From positions 124,001-188,000 of the forward strand of contig SSEB01000008.1 in NCBI GenBank assembly GCA_008012115.1: DNA of 64,000 bases. Direction: 5' to 3'. The notes beneath the pieces were generated by a model. It was not told the origin of the DNA and made no database searches. It worked only from the letters and a program-made list of their open reading frames with translations. A program made the translations under genes and the position numbers. Shown here piece after piece: positions 33,675 through 41,539 of this stretch; within the stretch, counting starts at the first letter, position 1, and each line of letters starts with the position of its first letter. This stretch comes from Nevskiaceae bacterium (GTDB lineage Bacteria > Pseudomonadota > Gammaproteobacteria > Nevskiales > Nevskiaceae).

Positions 33675-35471
33675 TCACAAGGTCTCGGGACGCAGGGTCA
33701 GGCTGGTGTCGTCGAGCCGCGCCAGCAACTCGGCCTGATGCTGCGTTTTCGGCAACTCGTGCCGGAAGAAATAACGGCACGCGGCCAGCTTGCCGTCAAG
33801 GAAATCGCGATCCGCGCCGGCAGCGGTCCCCGCCCGCGCTCGCAGCGCGCACTGCGCCTGCTGCAGCCACAACCAGGCCACCACGGTGTGTCCCAGCATC
33901 TCGAGATAAAGGTGCGCATTGGCCAGGAACAACTCGACATTCCCCTGCATCGCCACCGCCGCCAGCGCCTGCGTGGTGCGGGCGGCGCGCGCCAGCGCCT
34001 CGTTCAACGCGGTGGCGTGCTCGGCGAGTTCCGGCTCGACGGCCGCCCGCGCGGTCTGCTGCATGCGCGCCAGCAGCAGGCGGAAGGCGGCGCCGCTCTT
34101 CATCGTCACCTTGCGCCCGAGCAGGTCCAGCCCCTGGATGCCGTTGGTGCCTTCGTGAATCGCGTTCAGGCGGTTGTCGCGATAGTGCCGCTCCACCGGG
34201 TAGTCGCGCGTATAGCCATAGCCGCCCAGCACCTGGATCGCCAGCTTGTTCGCCTCCAGGCAGAACTCCGCCGGCCAGGCCTTGGCGATCGGCGTCAGGA
34301 TCTCCAGCAGCAGGCCCAGTTCCTCCTTCTGCTTGGCGTCACCGGCGGTCGCTTTCTCGTCGACCAGCTTGGCGCAGTACAGGCACAGCGCCAGCCCGCC
34401 TTCGACGTAGGCCTTCTGCTGCAGCAGCATGCGGCGCACATCGCTGTGCGCGATGATCGCCACCGGCTTGCTGTCCGGGTTCTTGTCGCCGACCGGCCGG
34501 CCCTGCGGCCGCTGCCGGGCGTAGTCCAGCGCGAACAGATAGCCGGCGTAGCCGCTCATCACGCCGGCAAGACCAACGCCGATGCGCGCCTCGTTCATCA
34601 TGTGGAACATGCAGGCCAGTCCCTCGTTGGGCTTGCCGACGAGATAACCGGCGCAGGGCGTCTCGCCGAAATTCAGCACCGTGTTGACGGTGCCGCGACA
34701 ACCCATCTTGTGATTGAGACCGGCCAGCCGCACGCCGTTGCGCGCGCCCAGCGTGCCGTCGTCGTTGACGTGGAACTTGGGCACGATGAACAGCGAGATG
34801 CCCTTGACGCCGGCCGGCGCGCCCTCGATGCGCGCCAGCACCAGGTGCACGATGTTCTCCGACAGCTCGTGCTCGCCGCCGGAAATCCACATCTTGTTGC
34901 CGGTGATGCGATAGCTGCCGTCGGGCTGCGGAGCGGCGCGGGTCTTGATGTCGCCCAGCGACGATCCCGCCTGCGGCTCCGACAGGCACATGGTGCCGAA
35001 CCAGCGGCCTTCGATCATCGGCCGCATATAACGCGCCTGCTGCTCCGCCGTGCCGTGGGCCCGCAGCAGGTTGGCGGCGGCGGCGGTCAGCATCATGTAG
35101 CCGACGGCCGGCCCGTTGGCCGAGGCGAACAGCGACGCCACCGCCTGCGCGACCACGTAGGGCAGCTGCGAGCCGCCGACATCGGCGTCGAAGGCCGCCG
35201 ACAGAAACCCGCCCTCGACATAGGCGCGCAGCGCGTCCTTCACCTCCGGGACGATATGCACGCGCTCGCCGTCGAACATCGGCTCGTTGGCGTCGAGCTT
35301 GGCCGCGAACGGCAGGAATTTTTCCTCGGCCAGCGTGTGCGCGGCCTCGATCACCGACTCGAAGGTCGCGCGGTCGTGCTGCGCATAGCGCGCCGTGGCG
35401 CACAGCGCCGGCACGTCGAGCCAGTCGTACAGCAGGAAATCGAGATCGCGGCGGTTGATCAGGGCGGACAC
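33675..35471 (-). CDS. Acyl-CoA dehydrogenase with C-terminal extension (DmdC/FadE-like)
   Basis: 598 residues from GTG 35471 (VSALINRRDLDFLLYDWLDV), with GGAG upstream; the conserved N-terminus starts there, not at an ATG at 35534. This is the long ACAD class with an N-terminal domain and a C-terminal extra domain. FAD- and substrate-binding signatures are MCLSEPQAGSSLGDIKTRA, KMWISGGEHE, and VLGGYGYTRDYPVERHYRD...IHEGTNGIQ, the latter with the adenine-binding and base region. It oxidises an acyl-CoA to the enoyl-CoA; chain preference unknown. DmdC (methylmercaptopropionyl-CoA) and AidB-like enzymes share this form. Confidence 0.92.
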   Translation of the reverse strand: MSALINRRDLDFLLYDWLDVPALCATARYAQHDRATFESVIEAAHTLAEEKFLPFAAKLDANEPMFDGERVHIVPEVKDALRAYVEGGFLSAAFDADVGGSQLPYVVAQAVASLFASANGPAVGYMMLTAAAANLLRAHGTAEQQARYMRPMIEGRWFGTMCLSEPQAGSSLGDIKTRAAPQPDGSYRITGNKMWISGGEHELSENIVHLVLARIEGAPAGVKGISLFIVPKFHVNDDGTLGARNGVRLAGLNHKMGCRGTVNTVLNFGETPCAGYLVGKPNEGLACMFHMMNEARIGVGLAGVMSGYAGYLFALDYARQRPQGRPVGDKNPDSKPVAIIAHSDVRRMLLQQKAYVEGGLALCLYCAKLVDEKATAGDAKQKEELGLLLEILTPIAKAWPAEFCLEANKLAIQVLGGYGYTRDYPVERHYRDNRLNAIHEGTNGIQGLDLLGRKVTMKSGAAFRLLLARMQQTARAAVEPELAEHATALNEALARAARTTQALAAVAMQGNVELFLANAHLYLEMLGHTVVAWLWLQQAQCALRARAGTAAGADRDFLDGKLAACRYFFRHELPKTQHQAELLARLDDTSLTLRPETL

Positions 35472-35537
35472 AGGGGACTCCGGGACAGGTGGCACACCGT
35501 AAACAGCGTCCGGGCCGCCGGCAAGGGCCGACAAGCG

Positions 35538-35651
35538 GCCACCCGCTCTCGGGCGTGGCTCGATCCAGATCGTTAAATTTTATTTATTAAATTTAAAATT
35601 AATAAATAAATAATAACATTTTTGTGAGCCTGCACCGACAGAGCGGGTGGC
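35538..35651. repeat. 114-bp dyad element, copy 4
   Basis: Ends GCCACCCGCT (35538-35547) and AGCGGGTGGC (35642-35651) are perfectly complementary. Core 35572-35617, GTTAAA to ATAAC, has only two G/C bases (its bounding G and C). Left and right halves of the core are complementary at 19 of 23 positions, so a long A/T stem could form. TTTAAA (35592-35597) is centred on the element midpoint. It lies between two divergent genes, 67 and 80 bp from their starts. Confidence 0.93.
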
Positions 35652-35730
35652 ACCTGCGCGGCTGTCGCGGCTTGCTACAGCGGTGTTACAGTCCGGCCAA
35701 AGACCGCTGGGCACCGGCGCGAGGAGACTC

Positions 35731-36705
35731 ATGAACACCAAGACCGCACTCGTCGTAGACGATTCCAAGTCGGCGCGCTTCGCGCTGCGCCGCTTCCTGG
35801 AAAGTCATCAGTACCGTGTGGAAACCGCGGAGGGCGCCGAGCAGTGCTTCGCGAGCCTGCGGACCCTGCGGCCGGATGTGGTTTTCCTGGATCACGTGAT
35901 GCCGGGCATCGACGGCTTCGCGGCGCTGCGCCAGATCAAGTCCGATCCCGCCACCGCCGGTCTGCGGGTGGTGATCTGCTCGTCCAACGAAGGGGCGGAA
36001 TTCGAGGCCCAGGCGCGCCAGTGCGGCGCTGCCGGCGTGCTGCAAAAGCCGCCCAGTGCCGAACAGCTGGCCCGCATTCTCGACAACCTGCAGAAGACCG
36101 TGACGGCACCGGTCGCCGCGCCGCCCGCACCGCCGCCGTCCAAGGTCGCCAACATCCGCGAACCGGAGGTGGCGATCGAGCAGCGCGTGATGAAGGTGCT
36201 GCGCAGCTCGCTGGCCCATCCGCCGCCGGCCACGCCGGCCGTGTCGGCGCTCAACGAAGTGGCGTCGAACCTGAGCGCCCAGATCGCGCAGCTGCAGGCG
36301 CAGGCCGCACAGTTGCAGACGCGCATCGACGAGGAACAGGCGCAGGCCCAGGAACTGGCCTCGGCACAGCCGGATTTCTCCGAGATTCACGCCGCACTGG
36401 CGACGCAGCTGCAGCGCATCGAAGCGCTGGAGCAGCTGGTAGACGAGCATTTCCACGAACTGCACAGCGCTCTCGAAGCCGGCCTGCGCTCGCAGATCGA
36501 GCGCATCGAGAACGTCACCGCGATCGCCTGCGAGGCGGCGCGCGAGGAAGCCGAGCGCGCCGTGATGAATGCCGGCGCGCGCATCTCCGATCAGTTGGCC
36601 AATTCCATCCTCACCGCCCTGCGCAGCGTGACGCTCACGCCTGCGTCGCCGCGTAGCCCAGAAGCAGCCAGCCCGCCAGGAACAGCAGACCGCCGAAAGG
36701 CGTGA
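35731..36705 (+). CDS. Response regulator with receiver domain and long coiled-coil tail
   Basis: 324 residues from ATG 35731, behind GAGGAGACTC. The receiver domain (1-120) has the acid pair D10/D11, phospho-acceptor D54 (VVFLDHVMP), and the Lys in LQKPP. After a Pro-rich linker (129-143) a long Ala/Gln/Glu-rich coiled-coil region runs from about 175 to 300 (IAQLQAQAAQLQTRIDEEQ and more). There is no DNA-binding or enzymatic output, so it likely works by protein contact. The last 23 residues (TPASPRSPEAASPP...) are read antisense to the DUF423 gene, overlapping it by 71 bp. Confidence 0.8.
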   Translation: MNTKTALVVDDSKSARFALRRFLESHQYRVETAEGAEQCFASLRTLRPDVVFLDHVMPGIDGFAALRQIKSDPATAGLRVVICSSNEGAEFEAQARQCGAAGVLQKPPSAEQLARILDNLQKTVTAPVAAPPAPPPSKVANIREPEVAIEQRVMKVLRSSLAHPPPATPAVSALNEVASNLSAQIAQLQAQAAQLQTRIDEEQAQAQELASAQPDFSEIHAALATQLQRIEALEQLVDEHFHELHSALEAGLRSQIERIENVTAIACEAAREEAERAVMNAGARISDQLANSILTALRSVTLTPASPRSPEAASPPGTADRRKA

Positions 36706-37003
36706 TCGCCCCCAGGATGCGGAGGTCGCTCAGCGCCAGCGCGTAGAGGCTGCCCGAAAACAGCACGATGCCGGCGGCGAAGCAGGCGCCGGCGAGATCG
36801 AGCGTGCCGGACGGCGCCTGCCGGACGAGCACCCCCAGCAGCAGCAGCGCCAGCGCGTGGTAGAACTGGTATTCGACGCCGGTTCGCCACACCGCCAGCA
36901 TCTCCGGCGTCAGCCGCGTCTTGAGCGCGTGCGCGCCGAAGGCGCCCAGCGCCACCGCCAGAAAACCGCTGATCGCGGCCAGGCCCAGCCAGAGACGCGC
37001 CAT
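36635..37003 (-). CDS. DUF423 family small membrane protein
   Basis: 122 residues, four helices. The start MARLWLGLAAISGFLAVALGAFGAHALK and LTPEMLAVWRTGVEYQFYHALALLLLG are the family signature (YgdD-like). Function unknown. The ATG at 37003 overlaps the stop of the preceding gene (TGATG), so the two are coupled. Its 3' end overlaps the response-regulator gene by 71 bp tail to tail; the DUF423 end is conserved in sequence, so the other gene is the one that runs on. Confidence 0.9.
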   Translation of the reverse strand: MARLWLGLAAISGFLAVALGAFGAHALKTRLTPEMLAVWRTGVEYQFYHALALLLLGVLVRQAPSGTLDLAGACFAAGIVLFSGSLYALALSDLRILGAITPFGGLLFLAGWLLLGYAATQA

Positions 37004-38181
37004 CAGCTTTCCAGCACCTTGAACTGGATGCCGGCCGCCTGCAGACGCTCGACCAGGTGCTCGCCCATGGCCTGCGCCGGGGTGATGACACCGGCGTACT
37101 TGCGCGGCAGTCGATCGAAGGCGAGGCACAGCGCCGACTCGGCCAGCATCTTGCTGGTCTCGCCATAGCCGGGATCGCCGCCGCTGACCTCGGTGATGAC
37201 CTTCTTGCCGCCGCCCTCGCCGATGAAGCGCACGCGGAACCAGCTCTTGAGACGCTGCTCCTCGCTGGGACCATCGCCCGGGTCCTTGAGCTTGAGCAGG
37301 CGCTCGCGCGTGAGCTTGACCTGCGCGCCGGCGAACAGGGCGGCAACGCCGCCGACCAGCATCGCGACGCGGCTCAGCTGCTTGACCAGCACGTAGTGAC
37401 CGTAACGGAACGAGGAGCCGTAGCGCTCGTCGGCAGCGGCGCTGCGGCGCACCACCTGCGGGTCGATGGTCGGCATCGGCACCGCCCAGGCGGAGAATTC
37501 GCGCACGAAGCGGATGCGCTGACGCGTCGAACCGATCTTGCGGTCCACCGGCCAGCCTTCGCGGCTGTGGCGGGCCTTGCGCACCTTGGCGTATTCGCCC
37601 ACGCGCGAGAACGCGGTCACCGCCGAGTGCAGGGTGCCGCCGGAGAACGTCCCGCCGGCGCGCACGAAGCCCTCGACCTTGAGCGGCACGTCTTCCGGCA
37701 GCTGGCGCACGGTGAACCAGGCACCGAGATCGTGCGGAATGCTGTCGAACCCGCAGCAGTTGACGATGCGCGCGCCGTTGGCCTTGGCCAGATCGTGGTA
37801 GCGCAGCCACATCAGGTCGACGAATTCGGGTTCGCCGGTGAGATCCACGTAATCGGTGCCGGCCGCGGCGCAGGCCGCCACCAGCGGCTCGCCGTACTTG
37901 ATGTAGGGGCCGACGGTGGTGATGACGACCTTGGTGGCGGCCGCCACGTTCTTGATCGACTCGGCGTTGTCGACGTCCGCCATCAGCAGATCGAGATCCT
38001 TGCAGTCCGGGTTGAGGTCGGCGAGACGCGCGCGCACCAGCTTCAGCTTGTCCGGGTTGCGGCCCGCCAGCGCCCAGCGCAGCTTGCTGCCGCCGTGCTG
38101 CGCGAGATATTCCGCCGTCAGTCCGCCGGTGAAGCCGGTGGCGCCGAATACCACGATGTCGTATTTTCGCTTGGTCGTCAT
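37003..38181 (-). CDS. Saccharopine dehydrogenase family oxidoreductase (trans-acting enoyl reductase-like)
   Basis: 392 residues. The N-terminal Rossmann motif YDIVVFGATGFTGGLTAEYL and the following LRWALAGRNPDKLKLVR are strongly characteristic of the saccharopine-dehydrogenase-like family that includes mycobacterial trans-acting enoyl reductases. TVGPYIKYGEPLVAACAAAGTDYVDLTGE continues the pattern. Members act on lipid-type substrates; true saccharopine dehydrogenase activity is not implied. Cytoplasmic or membrane-associated (hydrophobic stretch VAMLVGGVAALFAG near residue 275). Coupled to DUF423. Confidence 0.9.
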   Translation of the reverse strand: MTTKRKYDIVVFGATGFTGGLTAEYLAQHGGSKLRWALAGRNPDKLKLVRARLADLNPDCKDLDLLMADVDNAESIKNVAAATKVVITTVGPYIKYGEPLVAACAAAGTDYVDLTGEPEFVDLMWLRYHDLAKANGARIVNCCGFDSIPHDLGAWFTVRQLPEDVPLKVEGFVRAGGTFSGGTLHSAVTAFSRVGEYAKVRKARHSREGWPVDRKIGSTRQRIRFVREFSAWAVPMPTIDPQVVRRSAAADERYGSSFRYGHYVLVKQLSRVAMLVGGVAALFAGAQVKLTRERLLKLKDPGDGPSEEQRLKSWFRVRFIGEGGGKKVITEVSGGDPGYGETSKMLAESALCLAFDRLPRKYAGVITPAQAMGEHLVERLQAAGIQFKVLES

Positions 38182-38237
38182 GAGAGTCCTTTCAACGATC
38201 AGACAATGCCGGGCTTCGTCGGGAAGCCGCCGCCCGC

Positions 38238-38837
38238 TCAGGGCTGGATATCCTCGAACGCCTTGCGCAGGGCCTCGACCCGGTTGCGGTTGGCGCCGAA
38301 ATCATAGACCGCCGTGCGTCGCGACGAGCGCACCTGGATGAGGTGGTTGGCGAACAGCATTTCCAGGTCGTCCGACAGGCCCGGGACCAGCGACGGAAAC
38401 GCGGCGTGGATGTAGCCGGGCGTCACTTCCACCACCTTGGCCTCGCCCATGCCGCTGAGGATGCGCAGCATGGCCTGCTGCGCCGGCGCGTCGCTGCCGC
38501 CGTAGCGGATCGGCGCGATGTGACGCCCCTCCTCGTAGGAGGTCGAGGACACGCAGTACGGCCCGCCCTCGCAGGGCGCGATGCGATGCACGACCGGCGC
38601 GGCAACCGCTGCCTCCGTCGCGGGCGCAGCCGGCGCTGCCGGAGCCGCCGCAGCGTCCGGCAACGCCGGCGGTGTCGGGGCGACGGCGGGCGCTGCAGAC
38701 GACGGCGATGGCGCGGACGCCTCCAACGTGCCGGGCGCGGGCGCGGCTTCCGCGGTCGCGGTTGCTGCGTCCTGGGCGGCCGCAGCGGTCGCCAGCAGGC
38801 AGCCGCTAATCAAAGCCGCGCTCAGTGTTCTGTACAT
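38238..38837 (-). CDS. Secreted DUF1499 family protein
   Basis: 199 residues. Signal peptide LSAALISGCLLATAAAAQ, then an Ala/Pro-rich spacer of about 60 residues. The C-terminal DUF1499 domain (about 85-199) includes GPYCVSSTS, MGEAKVVEVTPGYIHAAF and the ending VRSSRRTAVYDFGANRNRVEALRKAF. Function unknown; often envelope-associated. The ATG (38837) lies 32 bp inside the upstream DUF2845 gene in another frame. The spacer is unusually long for the family. Confidence 0.82.
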   Translation of the reverse strand: MYRTLSAALISGCLLATAAAAQDAATATAEAAPAPGTLEASAPSPSSAAPAVAPTPPALPDAAAAPAAPAAPATEAAVAAPVVHRIAPCEGGPYCVSSTSYEEGRHIAPIRYGGSDAPAQQAMLRILSGMGEAKVVEVTPGYIHAAFPSLVPGLSDDLEMLFANHLIQVRSSRRTAVYDFGANRNRVEALRKAFEDIQP

Positions 38838-39390
38838 CCGTCACCCTCCCGTTTTCCAGGACCACCAGCCGCATCAGGTAGGCCGAACCGAAATTGTAGG
38901 TCCATTCCTCGCGATACACCGTCGTGCTGTAGCCGCGCGCATCATAGCCGTGCCGGCCATAACGGTCGTAGGGCACGATCAGTGTCTGCACCCGCCGGGT
39001 CAGCGGCGTGCCGCAAAGCAGGGCCAGACGGTACTTGGACATGCCTTCGACGATGTCCGCCGGCGCGCAGGGCGGGCTGGGCGGCTGATCGTAGCCGTAG
39101 CCGTCGGTGGCGATGTCGCCGACAGTGCCGTTGCGCAGATGCAGCACGCGCAGCAGCTGGTTGGCGCCGAAGTTGTAGTACCACTCTTCCGCATCTCCCA
39201 GGAGTCCGCGACCGTATGCATCTTCGTTCCAGGCATCGCGGTACGCCGGCTCGCCGCAGGCGGCCAGCACCGCGGCCGCGGACATACCCTCGCTGACGAT
39301 GCCGCCGCGGCAGCGCATGGTGCCGGCCGCGGACGATGCGCAGGGCCAGACGGCGGCAAGGACCAGTAGAATGACGGCCAATCGAGTCAT
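38806..39390 (-). CDS. Secreted protein with two DUF2845-like repeats
   Basis: 194 residues with a signal peptide (AVILLVLAAVWPCASSAAG). Two homologous units follow: about 27-97 (CRGGIVSEGMSAAAVLAACGE to NFGANQLLRVLHLRNGTV) and about 108-182 (CAPADIVEGMSKYRLALLCG to NFGSAYLMRLVVLENGRV). Each has a Cys start, an (I/D)VxEGMS helix, a CGxP turn and an EEWxYNFG strand, so this is a clear internal duplication of a DUF2845-type unit. Function unknown. The 3' end overlaps the DUF1499 start by 32 bp. Confidence 0.78.
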   Translation of the reverse strand: MTRLAVILLVLAAVWPCASSAAGTMRCRGGIVSEGMSAAAVLAACGEPAYRDAWNEDAYGRGLLGDAEEWYYNFGANQLLRVLHLRNGTVGDIATDGYGYDQPPSPPCAPADIVEGMSKYRLALLCGTPLTRRVQTLIVPYDRYGRHGYDARGYSTTVYREEWTYNFGSAYLMRLVVLENGRVTDVQNTERGFD

Positions 39391-39475
39391 GACGGGATTC
39401 CGAAGGCGTTATCCAAGCTTACGCCCGAACCCGTCGCGGTTTGCGCGGTCTGACCTGCGACTCACCTGGGATGCC

Positions 39476-41539
39476 ATGAAGATCGGATACCGATTCGCAC
39501 TTTTCGCCGGCCTGCTTTTCGCCACCCTGGGCGCGCAGGCGGCGGCCGTGCGCACCGAGCACCTGGACGCGGAACTCATCGCCGAGAACACCGCCCTGGT
39601 GCCCGGCGAAAACTGGGTCGCGCTGCGTATCCGGCCGGATGAGGGCTGGCACACCTACTGGCGCAATCCCGGCGACACCGGCATCCCGACGTCCCTGACC
39701 TGGACGCTGCCGGCCGGCGTGCAGGCCGGCGACATCCAGTGGCCCTATCCGCAGCAGCACAAGCTGGGCGACCTGGCGTTCTACGGCTATGGCGGCGAAA
39801 CCCTGCACCTCGTGCCGGTGACGCTGACCGCGCCGGTCAAGCCCGGCGACACCCTCACCCTGCGCGCGGAAGCCAAGTGGCTGGTCTGCGCCGATGTCTG
39901 CATCCCGGGCAAGGCCAGCCTGGACCTGCGCCTGCCGGTCGCGGCAACGGCCAGCGCCGATCCGCGCTGGCAGCAGGCCTTCGCCGACGGCAGGGCGCGC
40001 CTGCCCCAGCCCATGCGTTGGCCCGCGCAGTTCAGCACCGACGGCGGCGATTTCTCGCTGCGCGTCCAGAGTCGCGAGCTCGCCGGCGCCCGCGCCGCCT
40101 TCTATCCCTATGCTAGCGATCTGATCAGCCACGTCGCGCCACAGCGCGTGGCGGTCGATGCCGACGGTCTGCGACTGTCGCAGGCACTGAGCCCGTATTT
40201 TGTCGGTGCACCCGCCGATGTCAGCGGCGTGCTGGTGGCCGATCTCGGCGGCAAGACCACCGCCTACGAGATCAAGGCCGTCCCCGGCGCGGTCGCTCGG
40301 GTGATGTCGGCACCGGCGCCCGCGGCAACGGCGCCGGCAGCCGCGACGACCCTGCCGCCGATCCTGCTGTTCGCCCTGCTCGGCGGCCTGTTGCTCAACC
40401 TGATGCCCTGCGTGTTTCCGGTGCTGTCGCTCAAGGCGCTGTCGGTGCTCAACAGCCGCGGCCACGAGCGCCACCGTCAGCGCGGCCATGCGCTGGCCTA
40501 CACCGCCGGCGTCGTGCTGTCCTGCCTGGTGGTGGCGGTGGCCCTGCTGGCGCTGCGCGCCGGTGGCGAGGCCATCGGCTGGGGCTTCCAGTTGCAGTCG
40601 CCGATGTTCGTCGCCGCACTGGTCTATCTGCTGTTCGCGCTCGGGCTGTCGATGTCGGGCGCGGTGGAACTCGGCACCGGCCTGATGGGCCTGGGCCAGT
40701 CGCTGACGCGCGGCGAAGGCTATGGCAGCTCATTTTTCACCGGCGCCCTGGCGACGGTGGTGGCCACGCCCTGCACCGCGCCGTTCATGGGCAGCGCGCT
40801 GGGCTATGCGCTGACGCAACCGCCGTTGCCGGCCCTGGCCGTATTCGCCGCGCTCGGACTCGGACTGGCGCTGCCTTTCCTGCTGCTCGGCTTCTTCCCT
40901 GCGCTGGCGCGGGCGCTGCCCAGGCCCGGCGCCTGGATGGTGACGTTCAAGCAGGCGATGGCCTTCCCGCTGTACCTCAGCGCCGTGTGGCTGCTGTGGG
41001 TGCTGGCGCATCAGACCAGTGCCGATGCCGCCTGCCTCGTGCTGATCGGCGTGGTCCTGCTGGGCTTCGCGCTGTGGCTGTGGCATCGCGGCGGCATCGT
41101 CGCGCTGGGCCTGCGGCTCGCCGCCCTGCTCGCCGCGGCGCTGCTGCTGGGCCATCCGCTGCTGCGCATGGCGACGAATACGGCTGCGGCCGCCGTCGAT
41201 GAACCGGGCCACGAACCCTGGAGCGAATCGCGCGTGCAGGCGCTGCGCGCGCAGGGGCGCACGGTGTTCGTCGATTTCACCGCCGACTGGTGCATCACCT
41301 GCAAGGTCAACGAGCACACCGCCCTCGCTTCCCAGCGGGTGCGCGATGCCTTCGCCGCCGGCAAGGTTGCGGTGCTGGTCGCCGACTGGACCCGCGCCGA
41401 TCCCGCGATCACCGCCGCCCTGCAGTCCTTCGGACGCAGCGGCGTGCCGCTCTACCTGGTCTACGTCAACGGCGGCGAGCCCAAGGTGCTGCCGCAGGTG
41501 CTCACGCCGGAGACGGTGATCGCCGCCCTGCAACCCTGA
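39476..41539 (+). CDS. dsbD: Thiol:disulfide interchange protein (DsbD/ScsB type)
   Basis: 687 residues in the three-part layout. A signal peptide (FALFAGLLFATLGAQAAA) and periplasmic N-terminal domain include the reactive CADVC pair. The transmembrane domain of eight helices carries NLMPCVFPVLSLK and VVATPCTAPFMG, whose Cys relay electrons across the membrane. The C-terminal thioredoxin domain has DWCITCKVNE. It passes reducing power from cytoplasmic thioredoxin to periplasmic disulfide isomerases or cytochrome maturation. The N-terminal form with HTYWRNPGDTGIP is of the ScsB-like DsbD class. The 3' end overlaps the convergent symporter gene by 38 bp. Confidence 0.9.
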   Translation: MKIGYRFALFAGLLFATLGAQAAAVRTEHLDAELIAENTALVPGENWVALRIRPDEGWHTYWRNPGDTGIPTSLTWTLPAGVQAGDIQWPYPQQHKLGDLAFYGYGGETLHLVPVTLTAPVKPGDTLTLRAEAKWLVCADVCIPGKASLDLRLPVAATASADPRWQQAFADGRARLPQPMRWPAQFSTDGGDFSLRVQSRELAGARAAFYPYASDLISHVAPQRVAVDADGLRLSQALSPYFVGAPADVSGVLVADLGGKTTAYEIKAVPGAVARVMSAPAPAATAPAAATTLPPILLFALLGGLLLNLMPCVFPVLSLKALSVLNSRGHERHRQRGHALAYTAGVVLSCLVVAVALLALRAGGEAIGWGFQLQSPMFVAALVYLLFALGLSMSGAVELGTGLMGLGQSLTRGEGYGSSFFTGALATVVATPCTAPFMGSALGYALTQPPLPALAVFAALGLGLALPFLLLGFFPALARALPRPGAWMVTFKQAMAFPLYLSAVWLLWVLAHQTSADAACLVLIGVVLLGFALWLWHRGGIVALGLRLAALLAAALLLGHPLLRMATNTAAAAVDEPGHEPWSESRVQALRAQGRTVFVDFTADWCITCKVNEHTALASQRVRDAFAAGKVAVLVADWTRADPAITAALQSFGRSGVPLYLVYVNGGEPKVLPQVLTPETVIAALQP

